11,998 nt of DNA, taken from JAOTYV01 sp964469835 (lineage in GTDB: Bacteria; Pseudomonadota; Alphaproteobacteria; UBA8366). The position numbers and the translations under genes are program-made. Below are positions 1 to 7,197 of the stretch, piece by piece. Below the pieces are notes generated by a model. The model saw only the letters and a list, made by a program, of their open reading frames with translations. It searched no databases and was not told where the DNA came from. Numbering within the stretch: position 1 is the stretch's first letter; each line of letters starts with the position of its first letter. The stretch lies in NCBI GenBank assembly GCA_964469835.1, contig CAYYBI010000314.1, forward strand, positions 1 to 11,998. Direction: 5' to 3'.

Positions 1-416
1 GTGGCCAGATAGGTTACCGGGAGGACGATCCACAAAAGCAGCGTCTGCGCCAACAAGGCCCGGCGATCGTAACCGATTCGATAAAGCAAGAAGATCATGA
101 GCACGGGCAGCATCACGTGAAATAGCGAAAGCGCCTTCAGGTACAGCTTCCGCTCCGGTTCAAACATATAGCCGGCCATGCCCAGCAATTGCCCGCCGGC
201 GACAAAATCTATGATCCAGGCGATTTCGAACGGCAAGATCCCGATGACCATCATGCTGTTGAGCAGCGGATTTTCCAGCCAAAGGGCGCCGAGAATGACG
301 AACAGTGCGATGTCGGACCCCCACAGAAAATTCGTCGGACCGTAGTCGCGCCAATAGATTGGCACGAGAACGCACAAGAACAGGCTATAGAGGATCTTGA
401 TCCAACGCGGGATCAA
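1..416 (-). CDS. Hypothetical multi-pass membrane protein, N-terminal part (runs off left edge)
   Basis: I do not recognise this family. Read on the minus strand, an open frame of 138 codons starts at a TTG (complement of 414-416) and continues past position 1 with no stop. The start is chosen because GGGAG lies about seven bases upstream and no ATG fits in that frame. The protein is very hydrophobic, with likely membrane segments at about residues 6-22, 33-50, 52-72, 97-115 and 118-138. Between the first two lies a polar loop with Y-W-R-D-Y-G-P-T-N-F, and P-E-R-K lies near residue 88. Long runs of Leu, Ile and Val broken by Pro and Trp support real coding. It lies downstream of the antiporter on the same strand, but 490 bp away, so it is probably a separate transcript. 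An alternative is that the true start is further upstream at another non-ATG codon. Confidence 0.6.
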   Translation of the reverse strand, partial: MIPRWIKILYSLFLCVLVPIYWRDYGPTNFLWGSDIALFVILGALWLENPLLNSMMVIGILPFEIAWIIDFVAGGQLLGMAGYMFEPERKLYLKALSLFHVMLPVLMIFLLYRIGYDRRALLAQTLLLWIVLPVTYLA

Positions 417-907
417 TTCTCGGCTCCCATTTTCAGGTTTCTGACAAGGCAACGAGCGCGTGTGTAATTTGGTCGCGAAACGCCGGCGAGACGGTCTTTC
501 AGGTTCCGCAAACGGCGCCGAGTTAAGAGCGTATCGAGGCCGCCAACCACAGCATCACTTTGGGCTGTCCCGCTCGGCATCGAATATCCGGACATGGGCC
601 TCATCGTCATGACGCGTATGCAATTTCTTCTACCATGGACCTCTATCGCATTGTCGTGTTCGCAGCGTTGATAAGCATCATCAGTCGAAATCCCGCGAAT
701 TCGAAGAGTTCGTAAGATCACTGGACCGTGACGATTGACAGACGCCAATTCGACGGCCTCCGGATATCACTAGAAGGAAAGCGCGATCCAGGTGCCGTTA
801 TCGATCATCTTTCTACGGCAGCCGGTTAGGTCATACGACCCGGGGCGCCGCGGCCACGCTCTAGCCCCGCCTGTCGCGATAATGCGTTGGTAGCCCCACG
901 ACACCCG
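417..907. other. Gene-free stretch of about 490 bp
   Basis: I see no convincing gene here. A 111-codon minus-strand frame covers most of it, but its translation is rich in Arg with scattered Cys and His, has no hydrophobic or domain pattern, and overlaps the start of the membrane protein gene. Two small inverted repeats lie near the right end: GGTC-ATAC-GACC at 829-840, and a 6-bp stem (CGGGGC at 841-846 with GCCCCG at 864-869). The second could fold in the RNA just after the antiporter stop, but no T-run follows it, so I do not call a terminator. The stretch may hold the promoter of the leftmost gene, although no clear -35/-10 pair was found. Confidence 0.5.
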
Positions 908-2164
908 TCAGGGAGGACCTTGAATCCGGCGCAGCGCGTAACGAAGAAAGATCGGTGCCAGCAGCGTGGTCACCACGCCAATGAGAATCAATGACGAGAA
1001 AAGGTGGGCGACGATCGAATGGTTCTGGTTTCCTTGTGCAAAAAGCCCCGCTTCATAAGCGATGCTTAAAACCACCAATTCGACCGCGCCGCGGGCGGAC
1101 ATGCCGGCGCCTACCGCCATCGCCTCCCATCGGTTCAGTCCCATCCAGAGGGCGGGAAGCCCTGCTCCAATAATCTTTCCTGCAAAGGCCACGGCGACCA
1201 GTAGGGAGAGGAATAACGGGATGGCCGATATTGCGCTGAGATCAACGCGCAGGCCAATGGAAATGAAGAAAAGCGGACCGAGGAAACCTTTCGTGATCGT
1301 GACGCAAATCAATTTGATTTCGTTATACGCCCGCATGCCCACGCGGGACCGCTCAAAGTACAGGCCAGCCATGAAGGCACCGAGAATCCAGTGCATGCCG
1401 AGCAGTTCGGCCAATAGACCGTAGGCGAGGCCAACCCCTGCCAGAGCCGTGAATTCGAGCGCGGCCGCTTGCATCGCCTTGAGGCCCCGGCTGACGCGCG
1501 GATACACATGCGCGCCGAGCACCGCGGTAATGACGAAGAACAATGCCACCTTACCGAGCAGCAGCGCGAGCGCCGCCATGCTTGGCGCGTGCCCGGTTTC
1601 GATCATCGCAAGCAACACGGCCAGTAGGAGCAGCCCTAATACGTCGTCAAAGACCGCGGCGCTCACCGTGATCTCGCCGATCCGTGTGTGCAACAAATCG
1701 AGATCGGTGAGCACCTTTACGGTAGCTGGAATGGCCGAGATCGACAATGCGACACCTGTTAGCAGTGCTTGTGCCGGCCTAACGCCCGATTCGGGCAGGA
1801 ACAGCCACGCTAATCCGAAACCGCTCAACAGCGGCAACAACATGCCGCCACTGGCGACCGCGAAAGAAGTCGCCGAGCTCTCCGCGATTTCTTTCGGTTC
1901 CGTTTCGATGCCGGCGAGTAGAACGAGAAAAAATATCCCCAAATTGGCCACCGGTTCGAGCACGTCGCTTGAGGCCAACTGGGCTATGAACGGCACGCTT
2001 GCGCCGAACCAGGCCGCAGATCCGGCAAGGATCACACCGGCAATTATCTCACCTACCGAGGCCGGCTGTCCGAGTCGTTCGGCGGCTTCACCAAATGCCC
2101 GCGCCAATATCAAAAGAGCCAGGAGATGAGCGAAGACTTCCAATCCGAATTCCCTAAGTGGCAT
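908..2164 (-). CDS. CPA2-family cation:proton antiporter (Kef/NapA-like)
   Basis: This is a membrane antiporter of the Na_H_Exchanger family, expected to swap Na+ or K+ for H+ across the inner membrane. From the ATG at 2164 it is 418 residues with about 12 hydrophobic segments, the usual size for the transport domain. It begins with the family pattern A-E-R-L-G-Q-P-A-S-V-G-E-I at about residues 28-40. It has G-I-E-T-E near 85-89, F-D-D-V-L-G-L at 172-178 (Asp173-Asp174, the ion-binding pair), G-P-L-F-F-I-S-I-G-L at 296-305, and G-M-S-A-R-G-A-V-E near 354-362. The Asp-Asp pair resembles NapA-type electrogenic exchangers. There is no C-terminal TrkA-N/RCK domain, so it is not a full KefB/C. The frame stays open to 2269, which would add 35 residues that are not hydrophobic or family-like; I prefer 2164, although its ribosome binding site is weak. 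It is divergent from nqrA. The ion carried cannot be read from sequence. Confidence 0.88.
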   Translation of the reverse strand: MPLREFGLEVFAHLLALLILARAFGEAAERLGQPASVGEIIAGVILAGSAAWFGASVPFIAQLASSDVLEPVANLGIFFLVLLAGIETEPKEIAESSATSFAVASGGMLLPLLSGFGLAWLFLPESGVRPAQALLTGVALSISAIPATVKVLTDLDLLHTRIGEITVSAAVFDDVLGLLLLAVLLAMIETGHAPSMAALALLLGKVALFFVITAVLGAHVYPRVSRGLKAMQAAALEFTALAGVGLAYGLLAELLGMHWILGAFMAGLYFERSRVGMRAYNEIKLICVTITKGFLGPLFFISIGLRVDLSAISAIPLFLSLLVAVAFAGKIIGAGLPALWMGLNRWEAMAVGAGMSARGAVELVVLSIAYEAGLFAQGNQNHSIVAHLFSSLILIGVVTTLLAPIFLRYALRRIQGPP

Positions 2165-2245
2165 TTGTTGGAGGCAATGGACCGTAACATAAGCCCTGAG
2201 ACACACGACCGATTTCCGGCGGTACCCCGATGGTTGTTCGAAACA

Positions 2246-2262
2246 GTATCCTGAAGGGATAC
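2246..2262. repeat. Perfect inverted repeat in the antiporter/nqrA divergent region
   Basis: GTATCC (2246-2251) and GGATAC (2257-2262) form a perfect 6-bp inverted repeat around a 5-base centre, TGAAG. It lies between the two divergent genes, about 80 bp upstream of the antiporter ATG and about 80 bp upstream of the proposed nqr promoter. It could be a regulator's operator or an RNA hairpin in the antiporter leader. If the antiporter really starts at 2269, it is inside that gene. The role is inferred. Confidence 0.4.
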
Positions 2263-2339
2263 GCCGCAAGACGGTTCGTTCATTGGCATCTCTCGGCCGT
2301 GTCCGGGATGATCTGCATCAAAAGATTCTGCGGACGGCT

Positions 2340-2367
2340 TTGCCATATTAATTCGGTGCCAGATAAT
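2340..2367 (+). promoter_or_regulatory. Candidate sigma-70 promoter of the nqr operon
   Basis: TTGCCA (2340-2345) and GATAAT (2362-2367) are separated by 16 bases. Each differs from the consensus at one or two positions. Transcription would start near 2374 and leave a leader of about 87 bases before the ATG at 2461. The stretch is locally AT-rich compared with the GC-rich genes around it. This is seen by eye only and not tested against other candidates. Confidence 0.45.
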
Positions 2368-2445
2368 ATCCGGAAACGAACATCATCAATTTGTTGCGGT
2401 TTAAACAAGGACGCGGCCCAATAGCGCGCCTGGGCATCCATAGGG

Positions 2446-2456
2446 CGCAAGACGGT
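2446..2456 (+). repeat. 11-bp direct repeat copy just before nqrA
   Basis: CGCAAGACGGT occurs here, ending four bases before the nqrA ATG, and again at 2265-2275 at the other end of the same control region, 181 bp away on the same strand. The copy next to nqrA occupies the place where a ribosome binding site would be expected, and no good Shine-Dalgarno sequence is present. It may be a regulator site, or it may be chance. Confidence 0.3.
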
Positions 2457-2460
2457 ACTA

Positions 2461-3846
2461 ATGCGATCATTTCGGAAAAGCCACGAACAAGACCCTGCCG
2501 TGCCGACAAGAATCGTCAAGGGTCTGGACATTCCGATCGAGGGTGCGCCGGAGCAGGCCGTATACGACGCTGTCGAGACGGATTCCGTAGCTTTACTCGG
2601 GCGCGACCATGTCGGATTGAGACCGGCCCTGTTGGCAAACGAGGGTGATCGGATAGCGTTGGGACAACCCCTCTTTGCCGACAGAAGCGACGACCGAATC
2701 GTTTTTGTGTCTCCCGGCAGTGGCGTGATCAAAGAGGTCAACCGCGGCGCCCGCCGCGCCTTGCTCTCGGTCGTCGTCGACCTCGCGGGAGAGGAAGAGA
2801 TAACCTTCCCGTCGTGGTCCGTGGATAGGCTCGCGGGGCTGCGGCGTGACCAGGTAACGGAAACCCTGCTTGCGTCCGGGCTTTGGACGGCCCTGCGCGC
2901 GCGCCCCTATAGCAAGATGGCGGATCCCGGCAGCGAGCCTTCGTCCATCTTCGTGACGGCGATGGATAGCAATCCGCTGGCGGCAAATGCGGAGATGATC
3001 ATCGCGACCGCCGAGGCCGACTTTGCGAACGGACTGACGGTGATTTCACATCTCACTGACGGCCGCGTTTTCGTATGCCAGGCGCCGTACGCTGCACTAC
3101 CCACCGGAACAAAAGATAATGTCGTTCCGGCGGTATTTTCCGGTCCGCATCCGGCGGGGCTGGTTGGGACGCACATCCATTTCCAGGACCCGGTGAGCGC
3201 TAAAAAGACGGCATGGCATCTCGGTTATCAAGACGTGATCGCTATCGGCAAATTGTTCACGACGGGTCGTCTTTGGGTTGAACGCACGATCTCACTCGCC
3301 GGGCCCGTTGTCAGGCGGCCCCGGCTGATACGTACCCGTCTGGGCGCAAGCACCAATGATCTCGTACGAGGCGAACTGCACGACCACGATTGCCGGATAA
3401 TCTCCGGCTCCGTATTGACCGGTCGCCGGGCGGTCGGGGTGGAGAGCTATCTCGGTCGATTTCATGGTCAGCTCTCGGTTATCGCCGAGGGTACACCGAC
3501 CGGTAACTCCGGATGGTTTGGGGCGCGCCGCGGCGTTTTTTCCACCTATAATCTGTTCGTTACCGGCGCGCCGTCGAAACGAAAGTTCAATCTTACGACG
3601 GCGCAACATGGTAGACCGGCGCCCATGGTGCCGCTAGGCGGATATGAGCGCGTCATGCCGCTCGATATCCTGCCGACCCCACTGCTTCGGGCATTACTGG
3701 TCGGTGACTCGGACATGGCCCAAGCGCTAGGCTGCCTCGAGTTGGATGAGGAGGATCTGGCGCTGTGCACCTTTGTGTGCCCGAGTAAACTTGACTATGC
3801 CCCATTGCTGAGAGCGATGCTGACGCGCATAGAAAAAGAAGGCTGA
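2461..3846 (+). CDS. nqrA: Na+-translocating NADH:quinone reductase subunit A
   Basis: NqrA is the large cytoplasmic-side subunit of Na+-NQR and, from work on Vibrio, is linked to quinone binding. It is recognised from the N-terminal pattern K-G-L-D-I-P-I-E-G-A-P-E-Q, the lipoyl-like stretch around V-S-P-G-S-G-V-I-K-E-V, and the order of the downstream genes. From the ATG at 2461 it has 461 residues. NqrA usually begins only a few residues before K-G-L-D-I-P and is about 447 long. A GTG at 2500 would give 448 residues starting P-T-R-I-V-K-G-L-D, so the first 13 residues may not be translated. Neither start has a strong ribosome binding site. The stop TGA (3844-3846) shares its last base with the nqrB start, a sign of translational coupling. 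It is the first gene of the operon, read from the candidate promoter at 2340-2367. Confidence 0.95.
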   Translation: MRSFRKSHEQDPAVPTRIVKGLDIPIEGAPEQAVYDAVETDSVALLGRDHVGLRPALLANEGDRIALGQPLFADRSDDRIVFVSPGSGVIKEVNRGARRALLSVVVDLAGEEEITFPSWSVDRLAGLRRDQVTETLLASGLWTALRARPYSKMADPGSEPSSIFVTAMDSNPLAANAEMIIATAEADFANGLTVISHLTDGRVFVCQAPYAALPTGTKDNVVPAVFSGPHPAGLVGTHIHFQDPVSAKKTAWHLGYQDVIAIGKLFTTGRLWVERTISLAGPVVRRPRLIRTRLGASTNDLVRGELHDHDCRIISGSVLTGRRAVGVESYLGRFHGQLSVIAEGTPTGNSGWFGARRGVFSTYNLFVTGAPSKRKFNLTTAQHGRPAPMVPLGGYERVMPLDILPTPLLRALLVGDSDMAQALGCLELDEEDLALCTFVCPSKLDYAPLLRAMLTRIEKEG

Positions 3847-5051
3847 TGATGCGCGCGCGAGACTTCCTGCATCGATTTTCGCTCGCCGTGCCGGCCTTGC
3901 GCCGTGCGAGTCCGGACCATGGCACGTTTGAAAAGTCGGCAAATCTCGGCCTGAACATCGATACAGAAAGTACAACTCACATTCGAGACGGCATGGACCT
4001 GGCGCGCGCGATGAATTGGCTCATTCTCGCGCTCCTTCCTTGCGTCCTGTTCGGGATTTACAACACCGGTTTTCAAGCCAACACCACAATGTTGCGGTCG
4101 GGACTGGAGACGGCGCCCGGCTGGCGCGGCGTCATTATCGACGCATTGGGAATAGGGTACGCACCGGCCAGCGTCCCGGCGTCGGTCGGCCACGGCCTGC
4201 TTATTTTTCTGCCGATCCTGGCGGTCGCCATGATCGTTGCCGGGTTTTGGGTGAACCTATTCGCGACGGTCCGCAAGCGATCGGCCACGGGCGATTTTGC
4301 GATTGTTGCCCTGCTGTTTTCTCTCAGCCTGCCGCCGATGGTCCCTTTATGGCAGGTGGCCCTGGGCGTCTCCTTTGGTGTGGTGGTCGGCAGGGAGATC
4401 TTCGGTGGGACGGGAAGGAATTTCCTGAATCCTGCGCTTACCGGACTGGCCTTTCTCTACGTTACCTATCCGGCGCAGATGGTCGGCGAAACCGCCTGGG
4501 CCGCCGTGGATGGCCTGACAGGGGCAACGCCGTTGCAGGCGATTGCTTCGGGCGGGAAGCAGGCCACCGTATGGCTGGGTTCGACCTGGATGCAGTCGTT
4601 CCTTGGGGTCGTTCCAGGCGCGATCGGCGCGACATCGACGCTCGCAGCGCTCATTGGTGCGGGCGTTCTTATCCGTTTTCGGATCGCATCGGTGCGCATC
4701 ATAGCGGGCATCCTGATCGGGATGATCGTCACGGTCGTGTTGTTCAATCAATTCGGCGATCCCGCTAATACGTTCTCCCAGCTTTCTTGGTACTGGCACT
4801 TGGTACTGGGAAGCTTCGCCTTTGGCGCGATATTCTTGGCGACCGATCCGGTGAGCGCGGCGATGACCAGCACCGGCAAATGGCTTTACGGATTTCTGAT
4901 CGGCGCCATGCTGGTGGTGATCCGCGTGACCAATGCCACCCACCCCGATGGCGTCATGTTCGCCATTCTGTTCGGCAATATAGTTGCACCGCTCATCGAC
5001 TACATGGTGATTTGGGCGAACATAAGACGCAGGGTGCGGCGCGATGCCTGA
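3846..5051 (+). CDS. nqrB: Na+-translocating NADH:quinone reductase subunit B
   Basis: NqrB is the main membrane subunit. It carries covalent FMN on a threonine and riboflavin, and is part of the Na+ path. The 401-residue product has a short cytoplasmic N-terminus (with the family-like T-H-I-R-D-G-M-D-L near 44-52) and then about ten membrane segments. F-G-G-T-G-R-N-F-L-N-P-A-L-T at about 186-199 is a family signature. D-G-L-T-G-A-T at 222-228 is the flavinylation motif, with Thr228 the expected FMN site, corresponding to Thr236 of the Vibrio enzyme. It is about ten residues shorter than the Vibrio protein, mainly at the N-terminus. Two adjacent ATGs (3846 and 3849) are possible starts behind an AAGAAGG-like site. 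The stop overlaps nqrC by 8 bases. Confidence 0.96.
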   Translation: MMRARDFLHRFSLAVPALRRASPDHGTFEKSANLGLNIDTESTTHIRDGMDLARAMNWLILALLPCVLFGIYNTGFQANTTMLRSGLETAPGWRGVIIDALGIGYAPASVPASVGHGLLIFLPILAVAMIVAGFWVNLFATVRKRSATGDFAIVALLFSLSLPPMVPLWQVALGVSFGVVVGREIFGGTGRNFLNPALTGLAFLYVTYPAQMVGETAWAAVDGLTGATPLQAIASGGKQATVWLGSTWMQSFLGVVPGAIGATSTLAALIGAGVLIRFRIASVRIIAGILIGMIVTVVLFNQFGDPANTFSQLSWYWHLVLGSFAFGAIFLATDPVSAAMTSTGKWLYGFLIGAMLVVIRVTNATHPDGVMFAILFGNIVAPLIDYMVIWANIRRRVRRDA

Positions 5052-5889
5052 CAAGGACCAAACCGACATTGGGGTTGAGGCGTCCGGCTCATGGTATAGA
5101 AAATTGCTGGATATGCCGAACGACAGCGCCGCCAAGGCCATCGTTGTTACGCTCATTGTCAGCTTGCTTGCATCGGTGCTGGTGGCGGGGTCGGCGGTTC
5201 TGCTGCGGCCTACGCAGATGGCCAACAGGCAGCTCGAGCAAAAAAATCGAATCCTCGAAATCCTGGAAGGCGCATCGCGTGTCGGCGAGAGGTTGGGCCC
5301 CGTCAAGGTGACGAACCTGGAAGCACGCGTTGTTGACCTCGCCTTGGGAGACTACGCGGCGGCAATCGACGCCAACACGTATGACCAGCGTAAAGCGGCC
5401 AAGGACACTACGCAAAGTGTCGCCATTCCGCCCCAAAAGGACATCGCTCAGATCGGGCGGCGCGCTAAGTACGCTGTGGTTTACGAGATTACCAAGGCCG
5501 GTCGACCGGAACTGATCATCCTGCCGGTGCATGGGCGAGGATTCGGATCCACGCTGTACGGCTATCTTGGACTTGCCGGAGATGCGCAAACAGTGGTCGG
5601 GCTCAGCTTCTTCGAACATGGCGAAACGCCTGGTTTGGGAGCGTTGGTGGATGACCTGGTTTGGCGGCAGCAGTGGTCCGGTAAGAAGGTCAGGGACGAC
5701 TCCGGGGAAGTCCGCCTCGGTGTCGCCCGCGGACAGGTTCCGTCCGGCGACCCCATTGCCGCATACCAGGTGGATGGCCTTACCGGCGCGACCTGGACCA
5801 GCCAGGGGGTAACGAATCTTCTGCGATACTGGTTGGGGGAGGACGGCTTCGGCCCCTATCTCCGGAGGATTAGGAAGGAGCGGAGGTGA
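5044..5889 (+). CDS. nqrC: Na+-translocating NADH:quinone reductase subunit C
   Basis: NqrC is the subunit with one N-terminal membrane helix and a large periplasmic FMN-binding domain. The 281-residue product has a hydrophobic helix at about 33-55. A short coiled stretch near 60-75 (rich in Gln, Lys and Glu) follows, then the FMN_bind domain. Family landmarks are G-R-G-F-G-S-T-L-Y-G at 164-173, E-H-G-E-T-P-G-L-G-A at 191-200, and D-G-L-T-G-A-T at 244-250. Thr250 is the expected phosphoester FMN attachment residue, added by ApbE, whose gene lies in the same operon. The N-terminal cytoplasmic tail of about 30 residues is longer than in some homologues. The start ATG overlaps the end of nqrB by 8 bases, and the stop TGA is followed after two bases by the nqrD ATG. 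Confidence 0.96.
   Translation: MPDKDQTDIGVEASGSWYRKLLDMPNDSAAKAIVVTLIVSLLASVLVAGSAVLLRPTQMANRQLEQKNRILEILEGASRVGERLGPVKVTNLEARVVDLALGDYAAAIDANTYDQRKAAKDTTQSVAIPPQKDIAQIGRRAKYAVVYEITKAGRPELIILPVHGRGFGSTLYGYLGLAGDAQTVVGLSFFEHGETPGLGALVDDLVWRQQWSGKKVRDDSGEVRLGVARGQVPSGDPIAAYQVDGLTGATWTSQGVTNLLRYWLGEDGFGPYLRRIRKERR
5882..5886 (+). promoter_or_regulatory. Ribosome binding site that decides the nqrD start
   Basis: GGAGG lies five bases before the ATG at 5892. This supports that ATG over the in-frame GTG at 5886, whose first base is inside this site. Confidence 0.7.
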
Positions 5890-5891
5890 CG

Positions 5892-6557
5892 ATGGCAATT
5901 TCTATGCGACAGGCGTTCCTCGATCCGTTGGTGAACGAGAATCCCATCACCTTACAGATGCTCGGCCTTTGTTCCGCACTCGCGGTCACGAAGACCCTCG
6001 CCACGGCATTGATAATGTCGGCCGCCGTAACCGCGGTCATCACGCTGTCGAATGCCTCGGTAAGCCTGATTCGGCATCACATGCCGCGCAGCGTCCGGCT
6101 CATCATTCAGATCACAATCATCGCGTCGCTGGTTATTGTCGTCGACCAGATCCTGAAGGCGTATGCCTATGGTTTGAGCAAGCAGTTGTCGGTTTTCGTC
6201 GGCCTTATCGTCACCAACTGCATCATCATGGGGCGCGCCGAATCCTTTGCGATGAAGAACAGCGTTCGCTTGAGCGTCTTGGACGGCTTGGGGAACGGCC
6301 TTGGCTACAGTTGGATCCTCATTCTTATTGGCTCGATCCGCGAGTTGTTCGGTTCCGGAACTCTTCTTAACGTCGAGGTATTCGCGCCCGTGTCGGCCGG
6401 CGGCTGGTTTCACCCCGCGGCTTTGATGCTGCTGCCGCCGAGCGCCTTCTTTCTGATCGGATTCCTGATCTGGGGCCTGCGCTCGTTAAGGGCGGAGCAG
6501 CGTGAGCAAGAGGAATTCGGATCGCAGACTTTGGCCGGGCCCGGGGATGCGCGATGA
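5892..6557 (+). CDS. nqrD: Na+-translocating NADH:quinone reductase subunit D
   Basis: NqrD is a six-helix membrane subunit that, with NqrE, forms the pseudo-symmetric core holding an intramembrane iron centre bound by cysteines. From the ATG at 5892 it has 221 residues and begins with the family pattern D-P-L-V-N-E-N-P-I at 11-19. Cys27 (in L-G-L-C-S-A-L-A-V-T) and Cys110 (in V-T-N-C-I-I-M-G-R-A-E) match the two ligand cysteines known from Vibrio NqrD (29 and 112). The C-terminal tail after the last helix is polar, rich in Arg, Glu and Gln. A GTG at 5886 would add two residues, but a clean GGAGG favours the ATG. The stop overlaps the nqrE start as ATGA. Confidence 0.96.
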   Translation: MAISMRQAFLDPLVNENPITLQMLGLCSALAVTKTLATALIMSAAVTAVITLSNASVSLIRHHMPRSVRLIIQITIIASLVIVVDQILKAYAYGLSKQLSVFVGLIVTNCIIMGRAESFAMKNSVRLSVLDGLGNGLGYSWILILIGSIRELFGSGTLLNVEVFAPVSAGGWFHPAALMLLPPSAFFLIGFLIWGLRSLRAEQREQEEFGSQTLAGPGDAR

Positions 6558-7165
6558 GTGAATATCTCAACCTGTTTATCAAAGCGGCCTTCATCGAAAA
6601 CCTCGCACTCTCGTTCTTCTTGGGCATGTGCATGTTTCTCGCGGTCTCCCGCCGTGTTGAGACCGCGGTCGGGCTTGGTGTAGCCGTATTGGTCGTGCAA
6701 TCGGTCACCGTACCCGTGAACAACCTGATCCACCGCTTTTTGCTCAGAGAGGGAGCCTTGGCCTGGGCCGGCTTACCCGACCTTGACTTGAGCTTTCTAG
6801 CGCTGATCAGCTTTATCGGCGTTATCGCGGCCATGGTGCAGATACTGGAGATGACGCTTGAGCGCTATTCCCCGTGGCTGTTCCAGAGTCTCGGCATATT
6901 TCTGCCGTTGGTGACCGTGAACTGCGCCATTCTGGGCGGTTCGTTATTCATGGTGGAGCGCAATTACGATTTCGGTGAAAGCGTGGTCTATGGCTTTGGC
7001 AGCGGCTTCGGATGGGCCGTCGCAATCGTTGCGCTCGCCGGTATCCGCGAGAAGTTAAAATACAGCGATGTTCCTGATGGTCTGCAGGGAACGGGCATCA
7101 CCTTTATCGTTGTCGGTCTGATTTCTCTCGGATTTATGACATTTTCGGGTATCCAGATCGGCTGA
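6554..7165 (+). CDS. nqrE: Na+-translocating NADH:quinone reductase subunit E
   Basis: NqrE is the inverted-topology partner of NqrD in the membrane core of Na+-NQR. The 203-residue product starts with the family pattern L-F-I-K-A-A-F-I-E-N-L-A-L and has six hydrophobic segments. Cys26 (F-L-G-M-C-M-F-L) and Cys124 (T-V-N-C-A-I-L-G-G) are the expected iron ligands, pairing with Cys27 and Cys110 of NqrD. The signature G-F-G-S-G-F-G-W near 151-158 is present in the form G-S-G-F-G-W. Translation is coupled to nqrD through the ATGA overlap. A 32-base spacer, the widest inside the six-gene set, separates it from nqrF. Confidence 0.96.
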   Translation: MSEYLNLFIKAAFIENLALSFFLGMCMFLAVSRRVETAVGLGVAVLVVQSVTVPVNNLIHRFLLREGALAWAGLPDLDLSFLALISFIGVIAAMVQILEMTLERYSPWLFQSLGIFLPLVTVNCAILGGSLFMVERNYDFGESVVYGFGSGFGWAVAIVALAGIREKLKYSDVPDGLQGTGITFIVVGLISLGFMTFSGIQIG

Positions 7166-7197
7166 GTCGCGCCGGCTCACAAGATTGAGAGAGTGAA

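Noticed and set aside
413..748. 111-codon minus-strand reading frame
   Set aside because: Arg-rich with scattered Cys and His, no domain or hydrophobic pattern, and it overlaps the better-supported TTG-start membrane protein.
841..869. CGGGGC/GCCCCG stem after the antiporter as a terminator
   Set aside because: The loop is 17 bases and no T-run follows on the minus strand; it may be chance in GC-rich DNA.
1449..2129. 226-codon plus-strand frame opposite the antiporter
   Set aside because: It is the antisense shadow of a clear membrane transporter; its composition is Ser/Ala/Asn-rich without family motifs.
4347..5306. 319-codon minus-strand frame opposite nqrB and nqrC
   Set aside because: Antisense shadow; it spans two confident genes and shows no domain pattern.
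5089..5898. 269-codon minus-strand frame opposite nqrC
   Set aside because: Antisense shadow of NqrC, whose FMN motifs are unmistakable.
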